A DNA stretch of 64,000 nt from Gammaproteobacteria bacterium (GCA_024234955.1 JACKNK010000001.1:1-64000), one strand, 5' to 3'. Positions 36,302-45,514 are shown, counted from the first letter of the stretch. The notes: a model not told the origin generated them from the sequence alone. Numbers and translations: made by a program.

Positions 36302-36962
36302 GGGCAGGCTCCATGTATCCAACGGTCGGAGATACCGAAATTTCCAAGGTTCTTCGCGGAATGGCGGGACAGCGATATTGAAAAGCGGCGGCAGGGCGGC
36401 AAGGGTTAGGACCCCGCCCCGGGAGCCCCACGCCATTTCCGCTTCCGGCGGATCGAGACGTAGGGCGGAACCCGAAGGGCTTCCGCCATATCCCCGCCGG
36501 CGGCGGAAGCCCTTCGGGTTCCGCCCTACCTCGCTAGCGGGAACACCAACAGCCAGAGCCGTCCGCGAATGAACGCGAATCAACACCCATGAACCGCGAC
36601 CAACCCGCCTTAGCGTCATCGAAGCGACGTAGGATGCGGTTCACCGCGTCCACCACATTCTACTTTGAGGGGGGTACGTAGGGTGCGGTGAGGAACGAAC
36701 CGCATCGATCGTGGTTTACCGGAATCGCTCAGATCCGGGAATTGGCGCCCCCGAGAGTCCGAAGCGTGGCCGCCGGTCGGGACGCCCAGCGATGCGGCTC
36801 GCCGCGCACATCACCTGCGGCGAATCTTGCGGTCTGCAATACATCCGAGACCCGGCATGTGAGGCGCCGGATGTCGAACACCATCTCGCGGGGCTGGCGC
36901 CCCACGGTTGACGTCCGTCCTCGCTGCCCGGCGATGCGCTCATACGCCTCGAAACGAAACGG
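36302..36962. other. Non-coding region with repeats
   Basis: About 660 bases with no convincing gene. It holds a 28-base perfect inverted repeat (36460-36529) and, at 36625-36720, degenerate copies of the cgtaggatgcggttcacc motif found again near 38 kb. The rest shows nothing I can name. Repeats and the damaged regulator next door suggest a worn accessory region. Confidence 0.5.
36460..36529. repeat. Perfect 28-base inverted repeat
   Basis: Arm gtagggcggaacccgaaggg... at 36460-36487 and its exact complement at 36502-36529, with a 14-base loop. Form and sequence are those of a dispersed REP-type element. It lies upstream of the LuxR-like remnant. Confidence 0.75.
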
Positions 36963-37622
36963 TCAGGCCGTCGCCGCGCGACGCCGCCACGCCAGCAAGC
37001 CGGCGAGCATCGCCGCGAAGGTGTCCGGTTCCGGTACGCCAGTCCCGGTGATGGTGAAGTCGTCGGTGAACGCGACGATCTGTTGAGAGGTGGAATGGGA
37101 ACCGCCGCCGTCGGTGTAGTCGTAGAGCACATCGAAGGTCAGTGCGAGGTGATACAAACCTGGCGCATCCAGCGCGGTATTGATGTCGAAGTGCGCGTCC
37201 GGATAGCTCGAACTCCCGAGCGGCGCACCAAAACCCGGTTGGATCGCGACGTGGCGATCGTTGCCCTCGGCGGTCGGGCCAAAATTCCACAGCGTGATCG
37301 GGGTGCTGGCGTCTGGCATCAGCACGATGCCGATCAGCGGGACGAAGGTGATGACTGCGTCGGTCTCGCCGGGCTCCAGCGACAGGGACACAGACCCCTG
37401 CACATAAAGCGTGTCCGCGTTCATGAAGGACGTTGCGGGGGTCGTGAACCCGGCATCCGAATATGTCGCCAGTGACGCACTGATGATCACCGCGCTTGCC
37501 GGACGCGGCGCTACCATACCGATCGCGCCGAGCGTCAGGGCCATCAGGAACAGGCTGGGAACCGCACCGCGACGGGAATCCACCCGGATCGTACGAGTCA
37601 GCTTAGCGAGGAAATGGTGCAT
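36963..37622 (-). CDS. PEP-CTERM sorting-domain protein
   Basis: About 219 residues from the ATG at 37622. A signal peptide (hydrophobic stretch LFLMALTLGAIGMV, cleavage near RPASAVII) is followed by a beta-rich mature region. The C-terminus has the PEP-CTERM anchor: VPEPDTFAAMLAGLLAWRRR, that is the PEP motif, a hydrophobic helix and a basic end. Such proteins are processed by an exosortase and delivered to the surface, often with exopolysaccharide. No exosortase is in the window; the glycosyltransferase at 21112 is of the matching type. Confidence 0.82.
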   Translation of the reverse strand: MHHFLAKLTRTIRVDSRRGAVPSLFLMALTLGAIGMVAPRPASAVIISASLATYSDAGFTTPATSFMNADTLYVQGSVSLSLEPGETDAVITFVPLIGIVLMPDASTPITLWNFGPTAEGNDRHVAIQPGFGAPLGSSSYPDAHFDINTALDAPGLYHLALTFDVLYDYTDGGGSHSTSQQIVAFTDDFTITGTGVPEPDTFAAMLAGLLAWRRRAATA

Positions 37623-37920
37623 GTCGGTCGACTCCCGCAACGATGAATGACGGCCAAACTGACAGCCCGATGGCCAAAAGCATGACATCAGTGACTGGCG
37701 CGCATCACACCCGGCGGCATGATCTCGCGGCGCTGTCAACGGCTACCGAAAACGTTATTTCCAAACACAGCATATACACCCAAACAGGCGGTTTGCACAG
37801 ATATGGCTTCTTCCGTTGTTGCCGGATCTGGGTTGGGTCCGCGTGACGCCAGGGCGAACCATCGCGGCCACCGACCTCCGGCCAAGCTCGCCAGCTCGTA
37901 GGATGTGGTGAACGAAGTGG

Positions 37921-38005
37921 GAGAGCGATCCACATCGCGATGTTTTTCCGGATGGGGTGGTTTCCGTAAAAGTCGGATATCCCGGTTCGGAAAAATTTGA
38001 GCAGT
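37921..38005. repeat. Direct repeat copy 1 upstream of cbbL
   Basis: An 85-base stretch starting gagagcgatccacatcgcga and including tttttccggatggggtgg. It recurs with scattered differences at 38137-38221. Both copies follow a cgtaggatgtgg-type motif. Confidence 0.65.
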
Positions 38006-38012
38006 CATAGCT

Positions 38013-38103
38013 CGTAGGATGTGGTGAACGAAGTGAACCGCATCGGTCGCGGGGGCGTTCGATCCTCGATCGATGCGGTTCACTTCGTTCACCACATCCT
38101 ACG
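38013..38103. repeat. Perfect 33-base inverted repeat upstream of cbbL
   Basis: Arms at 38013-38045 and 38071-38103 are exact complements (outer end cgtaggatgtggtgaacgaa), with a 25-base loop. A single arm fragment lies at 37897-37919. It would form a strong hairpin or cruciform between the PEP-CTERM gene and the RuBisCO operon. Confidence 0.75.
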
Positions 38104-38136
38104 TCCCTGAATCGGCAGCGGCGGCAATCGAAGTCG

Positions 38137-38221
38137 GAGAGCGATCCACATCGCGGTGTTTTTCCGGATGGGGTGGATTCGGTAAAAGTCCAATTCCCCA
38201 GTTGGAAAAAATTTCATCAGC
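38137..38221. repeat. Direct repeat copy 2 upstream of cbbL
   Basis: Matches 37921-38005 at an offset of 216 bases, sharing gcgatccacatcgcg and tttttccggatggggtgg. The two copies flank the perfect inverted repeat, giving a repeat-palindrome-repeat layout. Confidence 0.65.
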
Positions 38222-38376
38222 CTTAGAGATGAAATTGTGAGGGCGTCCATGGATGAGGTGCGTGGAAGCGGGGAGTCAGGCGACCGATACGGGCATCGAC
38301 GGATCACCCCACCGGGGACTTTTCACCCCGTTCATCAGGTGCGTCCAATTATGTGTTTCGACTTCATGAAAACATA

Positions 38377-38395
38377 TTAAGTTATTGATAATTAA
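38377..38395. promoter_or_regulatory. Candidate CbbR-type operator of the RuBisCO operon
   Basis: TTAA-N11-TTAA (ttaagttattgataattaa) is an A+T-rich dyad with LysR-type T-N11-A geometry, about 220 bases upstream of cbbL in an otherwise G+C-rich genome. A CbbR gene lies downstream of the operon. No convincing -35/-10 pair could be fixed. It is a suggestion only. Confidence 0.35.
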
Positions 38396-38615
38396 ACATG
38401 TTTGTCGTCGTCAATGCCGAGGTTTCGACGCCGAGATCATGATCTATATGGAGGAGGGTGAATCCATAAACAGGGACTTATAAGACATAGATTTCCCTCT
38501 ATCAGATGCCAAGAGAACATCGATTGGATACCCCGAAAGGCCGCCCCTAATCTGCAGCCACGTCAACGGGAACCCGATTGATTCGCCAACCCCAGCAACC
38601 GAACAGGAGTTGATC

Positions 38616-40031
38616 ATGGCATCTAAAGCGTATGACGCGGGCGTTAAAGAATACCGCGACATGTACTGGACTCCGGACTACGTTCCGCTCGATACCGACC
38701 TGCTTGCGTGCTTCAAGTGCACGGGGCAGCCGGGCGTGCCGAAGGAAGAAGTGGCGGCCGCCGTGGCCGCGGAATCTTCGACCGGTACCTGGTCCACCGT
38801 GTGGTCGGAACTCCTGACCGACCTGGAGTACTACAAGGGCCGCGCCTACCGCATCGAAGACGTGCCGGGCGACAGTGAGTCGTTCTACGCGTTCGTCGCC
38901 TACCCGATCGATCTGTTCGAGGAAGGCTCGATCGTGAACGTGCTGACCTCGCTGGTCGGTAACGTGTTCGGCTTCAAGGCCCTGCGCCACCTGCGTCTGG
39001 AAGACATCCGCTTCCCGATCGCTTACATCAAGACCTGCAACGGTCCGCCGGCCGGTATCCAGCTGGAGCGCGATCGTCTCTCCAAGTACGGCCGCCCGAT
39101 GCTCGGTGCCACGATCAAGCCGAAGCTCGGCCTGTCCGCGAAGAACTACGGTCGTGCGGTCTATGAGTGCCTGCGCGGCGGTCTGGACATGACCAAGGAC
39201 GACGAGAACGTCAACTCGCAGCCGTTCATGCGCTGGCGTGACCGTTTCGAGTTCGTCGGCGAGGCCATCCAGAAGGCGCAGCAGGAGACCGGTGAGAAGA
39301 AGGGTCACTACCTGAACGTCACCGCGGCGACCCCGGAAGACATGTACGAGCGAGCCGAATTCGCGAAGGAAGTCGGCTCGCCGATCATCATGCACGACTT
39401 CCTGACCGGCGGTTTCACCGCCAACACCGGCCTGGCCAAGTGGTGCCGCAAGAACGGCATGCTGCTGCACATCCACCGCGCCATGCACGCCGTCATCGAT
39501 CGTCACCCGAAGCACGGCATCCACTTCCGCGTGCTGGCCAAGTGCCTGCGTCTGTCCGGTGGTGATCACCTCCACACCGGCACCGTGGTCGGCAAGCTGG
39601 AAGGCGACCGCGCCTCCACGCTGGGTTTCGTCGATCAGCTGCGCGAGTCCTTCGTCCCGGAAGACCGCAGCCGCGGCATCTTCTTCGACCAGGACTGGGG
39701 CTCCCTGCCGGGTGTGTTCGCGGTCGCGTCCGGCGGCATCCACGTCTGGCACATGCCGGCGCTGGTCACCATCTTCGGTGACGACTCCATGTTGCAGTTC
39801 GGTGGCGGTACCCAGGGTCATCCGTGGGGCAACGCCGCCGGCGCCGCCGCCAACCGCGTCGCGCTGGAAGCCTCCGTCAAGGCCCGTAACCAGGGTCGCG
39901 AGATCGAGAAGGAGGCCCGCGACATCCTCATGGAAGCCGCGCGTCACAGCCCGGAACTGGCCATCGCGCTGGAAACCTGGAAAGAGATCAAGTTCGAGTT
40001 CGACACCGTCGACAAGCTCGACGTCGGCTGA
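38616..40031 (+). CDS. cbbL: RuBisCO large subunit, form IA (carboxysomal)
   Basis: 471 residues from the ATG at 38616, preceded by AGGAG. It fixes CO2 onto ribulose bisphosphate in the Calvin cycle. The carbamylated lysine is Lys194 in GLDMTKDDEN; other active-site segments are ATIKPKLGLS and the loop-6 region. The very close fit to alpha-carboxysomal form IA enzymes, together with csoS2 downstream, shows that it is packed in the carboxysome. First gene of the cso operon. Confidence 0.98.
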   Translation: MASKAYDAGVKEYRDMYWTPDYVPLDTDLLACFKCTGQPGVPKEEVAAAVAAESSTGTWSTVWSELLTDLEYYKGRAYRIEDVPGDSESFYAFVAYPIDLFEEGSIVNVLTSLVGNVFGFKALRHLRLEDIRFPIAYIKTCNGPPAGIQLERDRLSKYGRPMLGATIKPKLGLSAKNYGRAVYECLRGGLDMTKDDENVNSQPFMRWRDRFEFVGEAIQKAQQETGEKKGHYLNVTAATPEDMYERAEFAKEVGSPIIMHDFLTGGFTANTGLAKWCRKNGMLLHIHRAMHAVIDRHPKHGIHFRVLAKCLRLSGGDHLHTGTVVGKLEGDRASTLGFVDQLRESFVPEDRSRGIFFDQDWGSLPGVFAVASGGIHVWHMPALVTIFGDDSMLQFGGGTQGHPWGNAAGAAANRVALEASVKARNQGREIEKEARDILMEAARHSPELAIALETWKEIKFEFDTVDKLDVG

Positions 40032-40109
40032 GCTCCCACCGTAATCGCACTTTCAGACGCGCGGGCTCCGAGCGCGGAGCGCGCCTGACTCGATCAAGAG
40101 GAAAACATC

Positions 40110-40454
40110 ATGAATACCGGTTCCACCACGGGTGATTACCAGACCGCTCAAACCCTCGAGACCTTCGGCTTTCTGCCCAAGTTCACGCAGGACGAGGTCT
40201 ACGACCAGATCGCGTATCTGATCGCCAACGGCCTGACCCCGGCCATCGAGCACACCCATCCGTCCCAGGCCACCGACCACTACTGGACGATGTGGAAGCT
40301 GCCGATGTTCGGCCAGCAGGACATGGGTGTCGTCGCGGCCGAGATCGATGCCTGCCATCGCGCTTACCCCAGCGACCACGTCCGCCTGATCGGCTACGAC
40401 AACTACTCCCAGAGCCAGGGTGTGTGTTTCGTCGTCGTCGAAGGTCGCGGCTGA
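40110..40454 (+). CDS. cbbS: RuBisCO small subunit, form IA
   Basis: 114 residues; it caps the L8S8 holoenzyme. Motifs include TFGFLPKFTQDEVYDQIAYL, AIEHTHP and YWTMWKLPMFG, with HVRLIGYDNYSQSQG at the end. It follows cbbL with a normal ribosome site (aagaggaa). It is the reference for the small-subunit-like protein at 59925-60245. Confidence 0.98.
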   Translation: MNTGSTTGDYQTAQTLETFGFLPKFTQDEVYDQIAYLIANGLTPAIEHTHPSQATDHYWTMWKLPMFGQQDMGVVAAEIDACHRAYPSDHVRLIGYDNYSQSQGVCFVVVEGRG

Positions 40455-40482
40455 TCCGCGCCTGAACGGTTGCACGGCGAAA

Positions 40483-40549
40483 TGTAGAAGCGGCTTCAGC
40501 CGCGAACGACGCCAGATCGATGCCGATCGCGGCGGAAGCCGCTCCTACA
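40483..40549. repeat. REP-like repeat between cbbS and csoS2
   Basis: An imperfect palindrome: tgtagaagcggcttcagccg on the left and gatcgcggcggaagccgctc on the right. It nearly copies the right arm at 12700-12721. Its position just after cbbS could stabilise the cbbLS transcript and reduce read-through, giving more RuBisCO than shell message. Confidence 0.7.
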
Positions 40550-40606
40550 CCTTCGCTAATGCGCCACAGATAACGAGCGCTAAACGAATTTCTTACGGGT
40601 GAAGAC

Positions 40607-43027
40607 ATGACACAGCAGAGCACACGCGCACTGGCACTGGCACGCCGCAAGGCCCTTTCGGGCGCCGGCAAGAAGGCGGACACGTCCGCCGCGTCGGAAC
40701 GCACGCGCGGCGAAGCCATGCAGCGCAAGGCCAAGCCGGTCGATCAGGCAGCCATTCGCGCCCAGGCTGGCAACCCGGCCAGCGCGCCGGCGCCGGTGTC
40801 TTCTCCGTCCCCGCGCCGCGCCACCAGCGCGCCGGTCGCGACCAACAGCAGTCGCGCCAAGGCCCTGGCGCGCCGCAAGGCGATGTCCACCAGCGGCAAA
40901 AAGGCCGATACCAGCTCCGATCGCACCAATGACGGCAGCCGCAACAAGCCGGTCGCGGCGCCATCGACGGCGGGCAAGGCCGCCGGCGCGAGCGCTGGCA
41001 AGAACGACAAATCCGGCGGTGATTGCGGCTGCGGCTGCAACGGCGCGGGCAACTGCGATGAAACGCGTGGTAACGAATCCCCGATGAGCAGGCCGGCGAT
41101 CGGCAGCCGTCGCAATGGCAGCGCCAAGGTGCGCGCCGGTAAAGGAGGCCGCAACATGGCCATCACGAACCCAAGCAAGGCGGCGTCCATGGCTCGTCGT
41201 CAGGCTCAATCCTCTCGCGGCAAGGCGGGGCTCGGTGCGGGCGGCATGTCCGCCGCGCAGACGGCGCGTGCCGGCAACCCGAACCTCACCGGTCGCGAGC
41301 TTGCCAAGGCGTTGCGCGAGCAGCGAAGCCAGCGTGGCGGCGCCGGCCTCAAGAAGTCTGCTCCGACCGGACGCACCCGTCCGGCGCGCAACAACGGGCA
41401 GGTCCCGGCGCAAGGTGCTGCCACCGACGCGCCGTGGAAGGTGGGTATCTCCGAGACCAGTCGCGGCCAGGCCGTGACCGGCACCATGGTGGGTCGCAAG
41501 TCCGGCATGACCGGCGACGAGGCCAGCACCTGCCGCACCGTGACCGGCACCGAGTACATGGGCGCGGACGTGTTCCGTGACTTCTGTCAGGCCGAGCCGG
41601 CCAAGTCGTTCAGCGACATGGGCACGAGCAAGACCTCGCGCGGCAACGGCGTGACCGGCAACAAGGTCGGCCGCAGCAAGAAGGTGACCGGCGACGAGCC
41701 CGGTTCCTGCAAGAACGTGACCGGCACCGAATATCTGAGCGCCGGCCAGATGGCCGCCTGTGGCACGGAACCGGGCAAGAGCCCGGCCAAGATCACCGGC
41801 TCGGAAACGCGCGGCGGCAAGTCCGTGACCGGCAACCTGGTCGATCGCAAGGGCAAGGGCGCGTCCGGCAAGGTCACCGGCGGGGAAGTCGGCGCCGATC
41901 GCCAGCTCACCGGCACCCAGTACATGCAGCGCGACACCACCAAGGACCGTCCCAAGGCCCCGGCCAAGGTCGGCACCAGCGCCACGCTGCGCGGCGGTTC
42001 CGTGACCGGGACCATGGTGGGTCGCCAGCAGAACATGACCGGCGACGAGGCGGGCAGCTGCCGCAACGTCACCGGCGACGATTACATCGGCCAGGAGCAG
42101 TTCGGCGCGTTCTGCGACAGCAAGCCGGAACCGAAGGACCGCAAGGTCGGTGTATCCGCGACGCTGAGTGGCGAACGCGTGACCGGCACCATGACCGGGC
42201 GCGGCGGCAAGGTCACCGGCGACGAGCCGGGCACCTGCAAGGCGGTCACCGGCACCCCGTACGCGGGCGCCGAGCAGTACGGCGCGTTCTGCGAGCCGGA
42301 CCAGGCCAAGGCCGCGTCCGCCCGCATGGAAAGTTCCAAGCGCATGTTCGGCTCCGTGATGACCGGCATCCAGCCTTCCGTCGGGGGTGTCATGACCGGC
42401 GACGAGAAGGGCGCCTGCGAACCGGTGACCGGTACCCCGTATGTCGGTGCCGACCAGGCCGCCGGTGCTTGCGCGGCGACCGCCGCCGATATCGGTGCAC
42501 CGGATTTCCCGCAGCCGCTCTTCAACGGCCAGCCCTGGACGCAGTTCAGCGTCGGCGGCCCGGCCCATGCCTCGGAAGCGCCGCAGAGGGTGTCCGGCGT
42601 GACCGGTGCCAGCTACGAGGGCAACCAGCACGTCACCGGTCCGTTCGGCATGGCCGGCGGCAAGGTGACCGGTACCGAGGAAATGCGCTTCGGCAGCAAC
42701 AAGCCGGGCCGCACCGAGATGGCGGCCCCCGCTGAAGCGCCGATGGTCGACGGTCGGGTGAAGACCCGCGTCACCGGCGAGGGCATCAGCGCGGGTCTGA
42801 AGATCACCGGCGATGACTGGGATCGTGGCGACCGCGTGACCGGCACCGAAGGCATGTCTGCCCAGGTTCGCAACCCGAGCCGTCGTGGTCCGCAGCAGCC
42901 GATGGCGAGCGCGATGGCGCAAGGCCGGTCGGAAGCCACTCCGCAGCCGGTCAGCAAGGTCACCGGCGCCAGCGGTAACTACGAGGGCGGCTCGCTGATC
43001 ACCTTCTCCGGCGGTGCGCGCGGCTAA
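40607..43027 (+). CDS. csoS2: Carboxysome assembly scaffold CsoS2
   Basis: 806 residues, largely disordered. The N-terminal third has four repeats of the RuBisCO-binding type (for example ALARRKALSGAGKK at residues about 9-23 and KALARRKAMSTSGKK at about 84-98, then weaker ones near 193 and 230). Residues about 280-640 hold roughly six M-repeats of the form SVTGTMVGR...VTGDEPGTC...VTGTxY that contact the shell. The C-terminal part has three more VTG blocks and ends SLITFSGGARG, as in other CsoS2 proteins. A Cys-rich patch (GDCGCGCNGAGNCDE, about 138-152) is unusual. Confidence 0.95.
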   Translation: MTQQSTRALALARRKALSGAGKKADTSAASERTRGEAMQRKAKPVDQAAIRAQAGNPASAPAPVSSPSPRRATSAPVATNSSRAKALARRKAMSTSGKKADTSSDRTNDGSRNKPVAAPSTAGKAAGASAGKNDKSGGDCGCGCNGAGNCDETRGNESPMSRPAIGSRRNGSAKVRAGKGGRNMAITNPSKAASMARRQAQSSRGKAGLGAGGMSAAQTARAGNPNLTGRELAKALREQRSQRGGAGLKKSAPTGRTRPARNNGQVPAQGAATDAPWKVGISETSRGQAVTGTMVGRKSGMTGDEASTCRTVTGTEYMGADVFRDFCQAEPAKSFSDMGTSKTSRGNGVTGNKVGRSKKVTGDEPGSCKNVTGTEYLSAGQMAACGTEPGKSPAKITGSETRGGKSVTGNLVDRKGKGASGKVTGGEVGADRQLTGTQYMQRDTTKDRPKAPAKVGTSATLRGGSVTGTMVGRQQNMTGDEAGSCRNVTGDDYIGQEQFGAFCDSKPEPKDRKVGVSATLSGERVTGTMTGRGGKVTGDEPGTCKAVTGTPYAGAEQYGAFCEPDQAKAASARMESSKRMFGSVMTGIQPSVGGVMTGDEKGACEPVTGTPYVGADQAAGACAATAADIGAPDFPQPLFNGQPWTQFSVGGPAHASEAPQRVSGVTGASYEGNQHVTGPFGMAGGKVTGTEEMRFGSNKPGRTEMAAPAEAPMVDGRVKTRVTGEGISAGLKITGDDWDRGDRVTGTEGMSAQVRNPSRRGPQQPMASAMAQGRSEATPQPVSKVTGASGNYEGGSLITFSGGARG

Positions 43028-43074
43028 GCGACGTATCCACAGACGACACAGAACACGGATAACGAGACACGACC

Positions 43075-44631
43075 ATGCAACGCACTCAACGACACAACCT
43101 GGGAGACAGCTTCGGCCGCGCGCCGCTGCGTCGTCCCGGCGCGGTCGGGGTCACCGGTGAAGGGATGGCTCCGGCCACCCCGCGCCCGGCGACCCAGAGT
43201 GCGATGCGCGCCCGCCGTGCCGGTTCGAGCAGCAGCCAGGCCAACCCGCTGGTCCGCGCCGCCGAGAATGCCCGCCTGTACGAATACGAGCGCGGCGTGA
43301 AGGACGCGTTCGACACCATCGTGCCGGTGCTGAAGGAAATCTCCGCGCTGCAGCACGAGGCCGACTTCGAACGTCGCGCGCAGGACATCGCCCACCGCGA
43401 GTTCGGTTTCGAACTGCCCCCCGAGATCCTCGCCGACGCCTGGATCGACCAGCTCGACATGCGTCGTCTGTATGCTTGGTGCACGTTCCACACCTACCGC
43501 CGCTTCTGCGACGAATTCTTCACCCAGGACCCGCTGGCCGCCGTCGACGCCGATAGTTTTGAAGGCTTCCTGCAGACCTGCGGTTTCCACACCCTTGACA
43601 TCACGCCCTGCGCGGATGGCCGCCTGGCGCACCTGATCCGTTACGTGCTGCGTCTGCCGCACCGCGCGGTGCGCCGCAAGTCCTACGCCGGCGCGTTGTT
43701 CTCGATCGAGGACAGCCTGCAGAAGTGGCAGGAGGTCGAGCTGTCGCGCTTCCGCGAGGGCCGTCCGAACACCGCCGACGCGCCGACCCGCTACCTGAAG
43801 ATGGTGTCCTACCACTTCAGCTCGGTGGACCCGCATCACGAAGGCTGCGCGGCGCACGGCTCCGACGACGCCAAGGCGGCGGGTGCCGGTCTCGACCTGC
43901 TCAACGGGTTCCGCGAGGCGGTCGAGAACAGCTTCTGCTGCGGCGCCTCCATCGACCTGCTGCTGATCGGCCTGGATACCGACACCGACGCGATTCGCGT
44001 GCACGTGCCGGTCGCCGATGGGGAACTGTCGCTGGAGCGCTACATCGATGCGCTGGAGCTGTACACCGCTTCCGCGCTGTCGGACGCCGATCGCGCCCGC
44101 CACGACATCCACGATGCGGTGCGCCAGAGCGCGCCGGGTGTCGCAGAAGGCATGGCCCGTCTGATCGAGCGCCTGCTCGAGAACAACTTCTCGCAGATCG
44201 CCTACGTGCGCGCTTACCACGGCCAGCATTACGCGGACATCGGCCACGCCGAGCGCTTCATCGGCGCGGGGGTGGGCTTCGAGGAGATCCAGCTGCGCAA
44301 CCTGATGTATTTCGCCTACCTCGACACCGTCGAGGAGGCCACCCAGGACCTGGACGTGGGCATCAAGATCTTCACCGGTCTGAATATCCGCCACGGCCTG
44401 CCGGCGCCGATCGTCGTGCGCTTCGACTACCACGGCAACGTGCCGGGTGCGCGCGAGCGTGCCGCCCAGCGCTGCGAACGCGTGACCAACGCGATCACCA
44501 GCCGCTATTCGGATCAGTTCGAGCGCGGCCTGCTGCACGTCATGCAGGTGGTGCGCGACTGCAAGTCGGACAACGCCGAAATCGAAGTTCTGGGCTGCAC
44601 CGTCAACCCCCAGGTGGGAGGAGGTCACTGA
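43075..44631 (+). CDS. csoSCA: Carboxysomal carbonic anhydrase CsoSCA
   Basis: 518 residues. It converts bicarbonate to CO2 beside RuBisCO inside the carboxysome. Predicted zinc ligands are Cys179 (PCADGRLAHL, which also gives the Asp/Arg dyad), His247 (MVSYHFSS) and Cys258 (HHEGCAAHG), with spacing matching the epsilon-class enzyme of Halothiobacillus. The first 55 residues are disordered and basic (RAPLRRPGAVGVTGEGM), where RuBisCO binding is expected. It ends one base into csoS4A (TGATG). Confidence 0.96.
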   Translation: MQRTQRHNLGDSFGRAPLRRPGAVGVTGEGMAPATPRPATQSAMRARRAGSSSSQANPLVRAAENARLYEYERGVKDAFDTIVPVLKEISALQHEADFERRAQDIAHREFGFELPPEILADAWIDQLDMRRLYAWCTFHTYRRFCDEFFTQDPLAAVDADSFEGFLQTCGFHTLDITPCADGRLAHLIRYVLRLPHRAVRRKSYAGALFSIEDSLQKWQEVELSRFREGRPNTADAPTRYLKMVSYHFSSVDPHHEGCAAHGSDDAKAAGAGLDLLNGFREAVENSFCCGASIDLLLIGLDTDTDAIRVHVPVADGELSLERYIDALELYTASALSDADRARHDIHDAVRQSAPGVAEGMARLIERLLENNFSQIAYVRAYHGQHYADIGHAERFIGAGVGFEEIQLRNLMYFAYLDTVEEATQDLDVGIKIFTGLNIRHGLPAPIVVRFDYHGNVPGARERAAQRCERVTNAITSRYSDQFERGLLHVMQVVRDCKSDNAEIEVLGCTVNPQVGGGH

Positions 44632-44897
44632 TGAAAATCTGTCAGGTCGAACGGCCGCTCGTTTCCACCAACCGCATCGCGATGATGGAGCACAAGTTGC
44701 TCCAGGTCGTGCGCGACGGCTCGACCCTGCAGGTCGCCGTCGACGCGGTCGGCGCCAAGCCCGGCGACTGGGTCATCTGTGTGGGCAGTTCCGCCGCCCG
44801 CGAAGCTGCCGGCAGCAAGGGCTACCCGAGCGATCTGACGATCGTCGGCATCATCGACTACTGGCCGCCGAAACCCGCGGAAGGGGAGGCCGCCTGA
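44631..44897 (+). CDS. csoS4A: Carboxysome vertex protein CsoS4A
   Basis: 88 residues of the CcmL/EutN pentamer fold: MKICQVERPLVSTNRI, a central LLQVVRDG strand and CVGSSAAREA, ending near DLTIVGIIDYW. Pentamers close the vertices of the icosahedral shell and prevent CO2 leakage. One-base overlaps with csoSCA and csoS4B indicate coupled translation. Confidence 0.96.
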   Translation: MKICQVERPLVSTNRIAMMEHKLLQVVRDGSTLQVAVDAVGAKPGDWVICVGSSAAREAAGSKGYPSDLTIVGIIDYWPPKPAEGEAA

Positions 44898-45184
44898 TGG
44901 AAATCATGCAGGTCGAATCGCCCCTGGTGGTGACCAACCGGCACGCCGGCCTGAAGCACATCGGCTTGCGCGTGGTGCGCAACTCGGCGGGCAAGCAGCA
45001 GGTGGCGGTCGACCCGGTCGGCGCGCGCCCCGGCAATTACGTATTCATGGTCAGCGGTTCGGCGGCGCGTTTTGCGACCGGCGACTTCGACATCCTGACC
45101 GACCTGACGATCGGCGGAATCATCGATCGCTGGGAAGAGGAATCGGCCCTGATCGAAGCGAATCCCGCTTCGGCAACGGCTTGA
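44897..45184 (+). CDS. csoS4B: Carboxysome vertex protein CsoS4B
   Basis: 95 residues, paralogue of CsoS4A (MEIMQVESPLVVTNRHAGLK, VDPVGARPGNYVF, GSAARFATG). It is the second EutN/CcmL-type pentamer of alpha-carboxysomes. It overlaps csoS4A by one base and precedes the hexamer genes. Confidence 0.96.
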   Translation: MEIMQVESPLVVTNRHAGLKHIGLRVVRNSAGKQQVAVDPVGARPGNYVFMVSGSAARFATGDFDILTDLTIGGIIDRWEEESALIEANPASATA

Positions 45185-45223
45185 AAAGTGGCAACCAACT
45201 GAAAGTCAGCAGGAGACACAACG

Positions 45224-45514
45224 ATGGCTACTGAAAATTACGGTATCGCACTTGGCATGATCGAGACGCGTGGGCTGGTGCCCGCCATCGAGGCGGCCGA
45301 CGCCATGACCAAGGCAGCGGAAGTCCGCCTGATCAGCCGCGAATTCGTCGGCGGCGGTTACGTCACCGTCATGGTCCGCGGTGAAACCGGTGCGGTGAAC
45401 GCCGCCGTGCGTGCGGGCGCCGATGCCTGCGAGCGCGTCGGTGACGGTCTGGTGGCGGCGCACATCATTGCGCGTCCGCACCGTGAGGTTGAGCCGGTTC
45501 TGGCCAAGCCCTGA
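45224..45514 (+). CDS. Carboxysome shell hexamer CsoS1 (first copy)
   Basis: 96 residues with one BMC domain (GIALGMIETRGLVPAIEAAD, and the pore-side KAAEVRLI). It tiles the facets of the shell. It differs from the next gene at only three positions before the C-termini part (Thr3/Ser, Ser38/Gly, Met50/Leu) and has the shorter tail, as in CsoS1A/C. Which letter applies is not clear, so none is given. Confidence 0.95.
   Translation: MATENYGIALGMIETRGLVPAIEAADAMTKAAEVRLISREFVGGGYVTVMVRGETGAVNAAVRAGADACERVGDGLVAAHIIARPHREVEPVLAKP

Noticed and set aside
38547..39947. Minus-strand frame opposite cbbL
   Set aside because: Shadow of a highly conserved RuBisCO gene with biased third positions.
40890..40910. 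Possible -1 slip site in csoS2 (caaaaagg)
   Set aside because: The heptamer in frame is C AAA AAG, not a proper X XXY YYZ, and no strong stem follows. A CsoS2 short form may exist, but this site does not support it.
40580..42922. Long open frame on the minus strand opposite csoS2
   Set aside because: It mirrors the repeats of csoS2 and has an Ala/Gly/Arg/His composition typical of antisense to G+C-rich genes. No start signal or family pattern.
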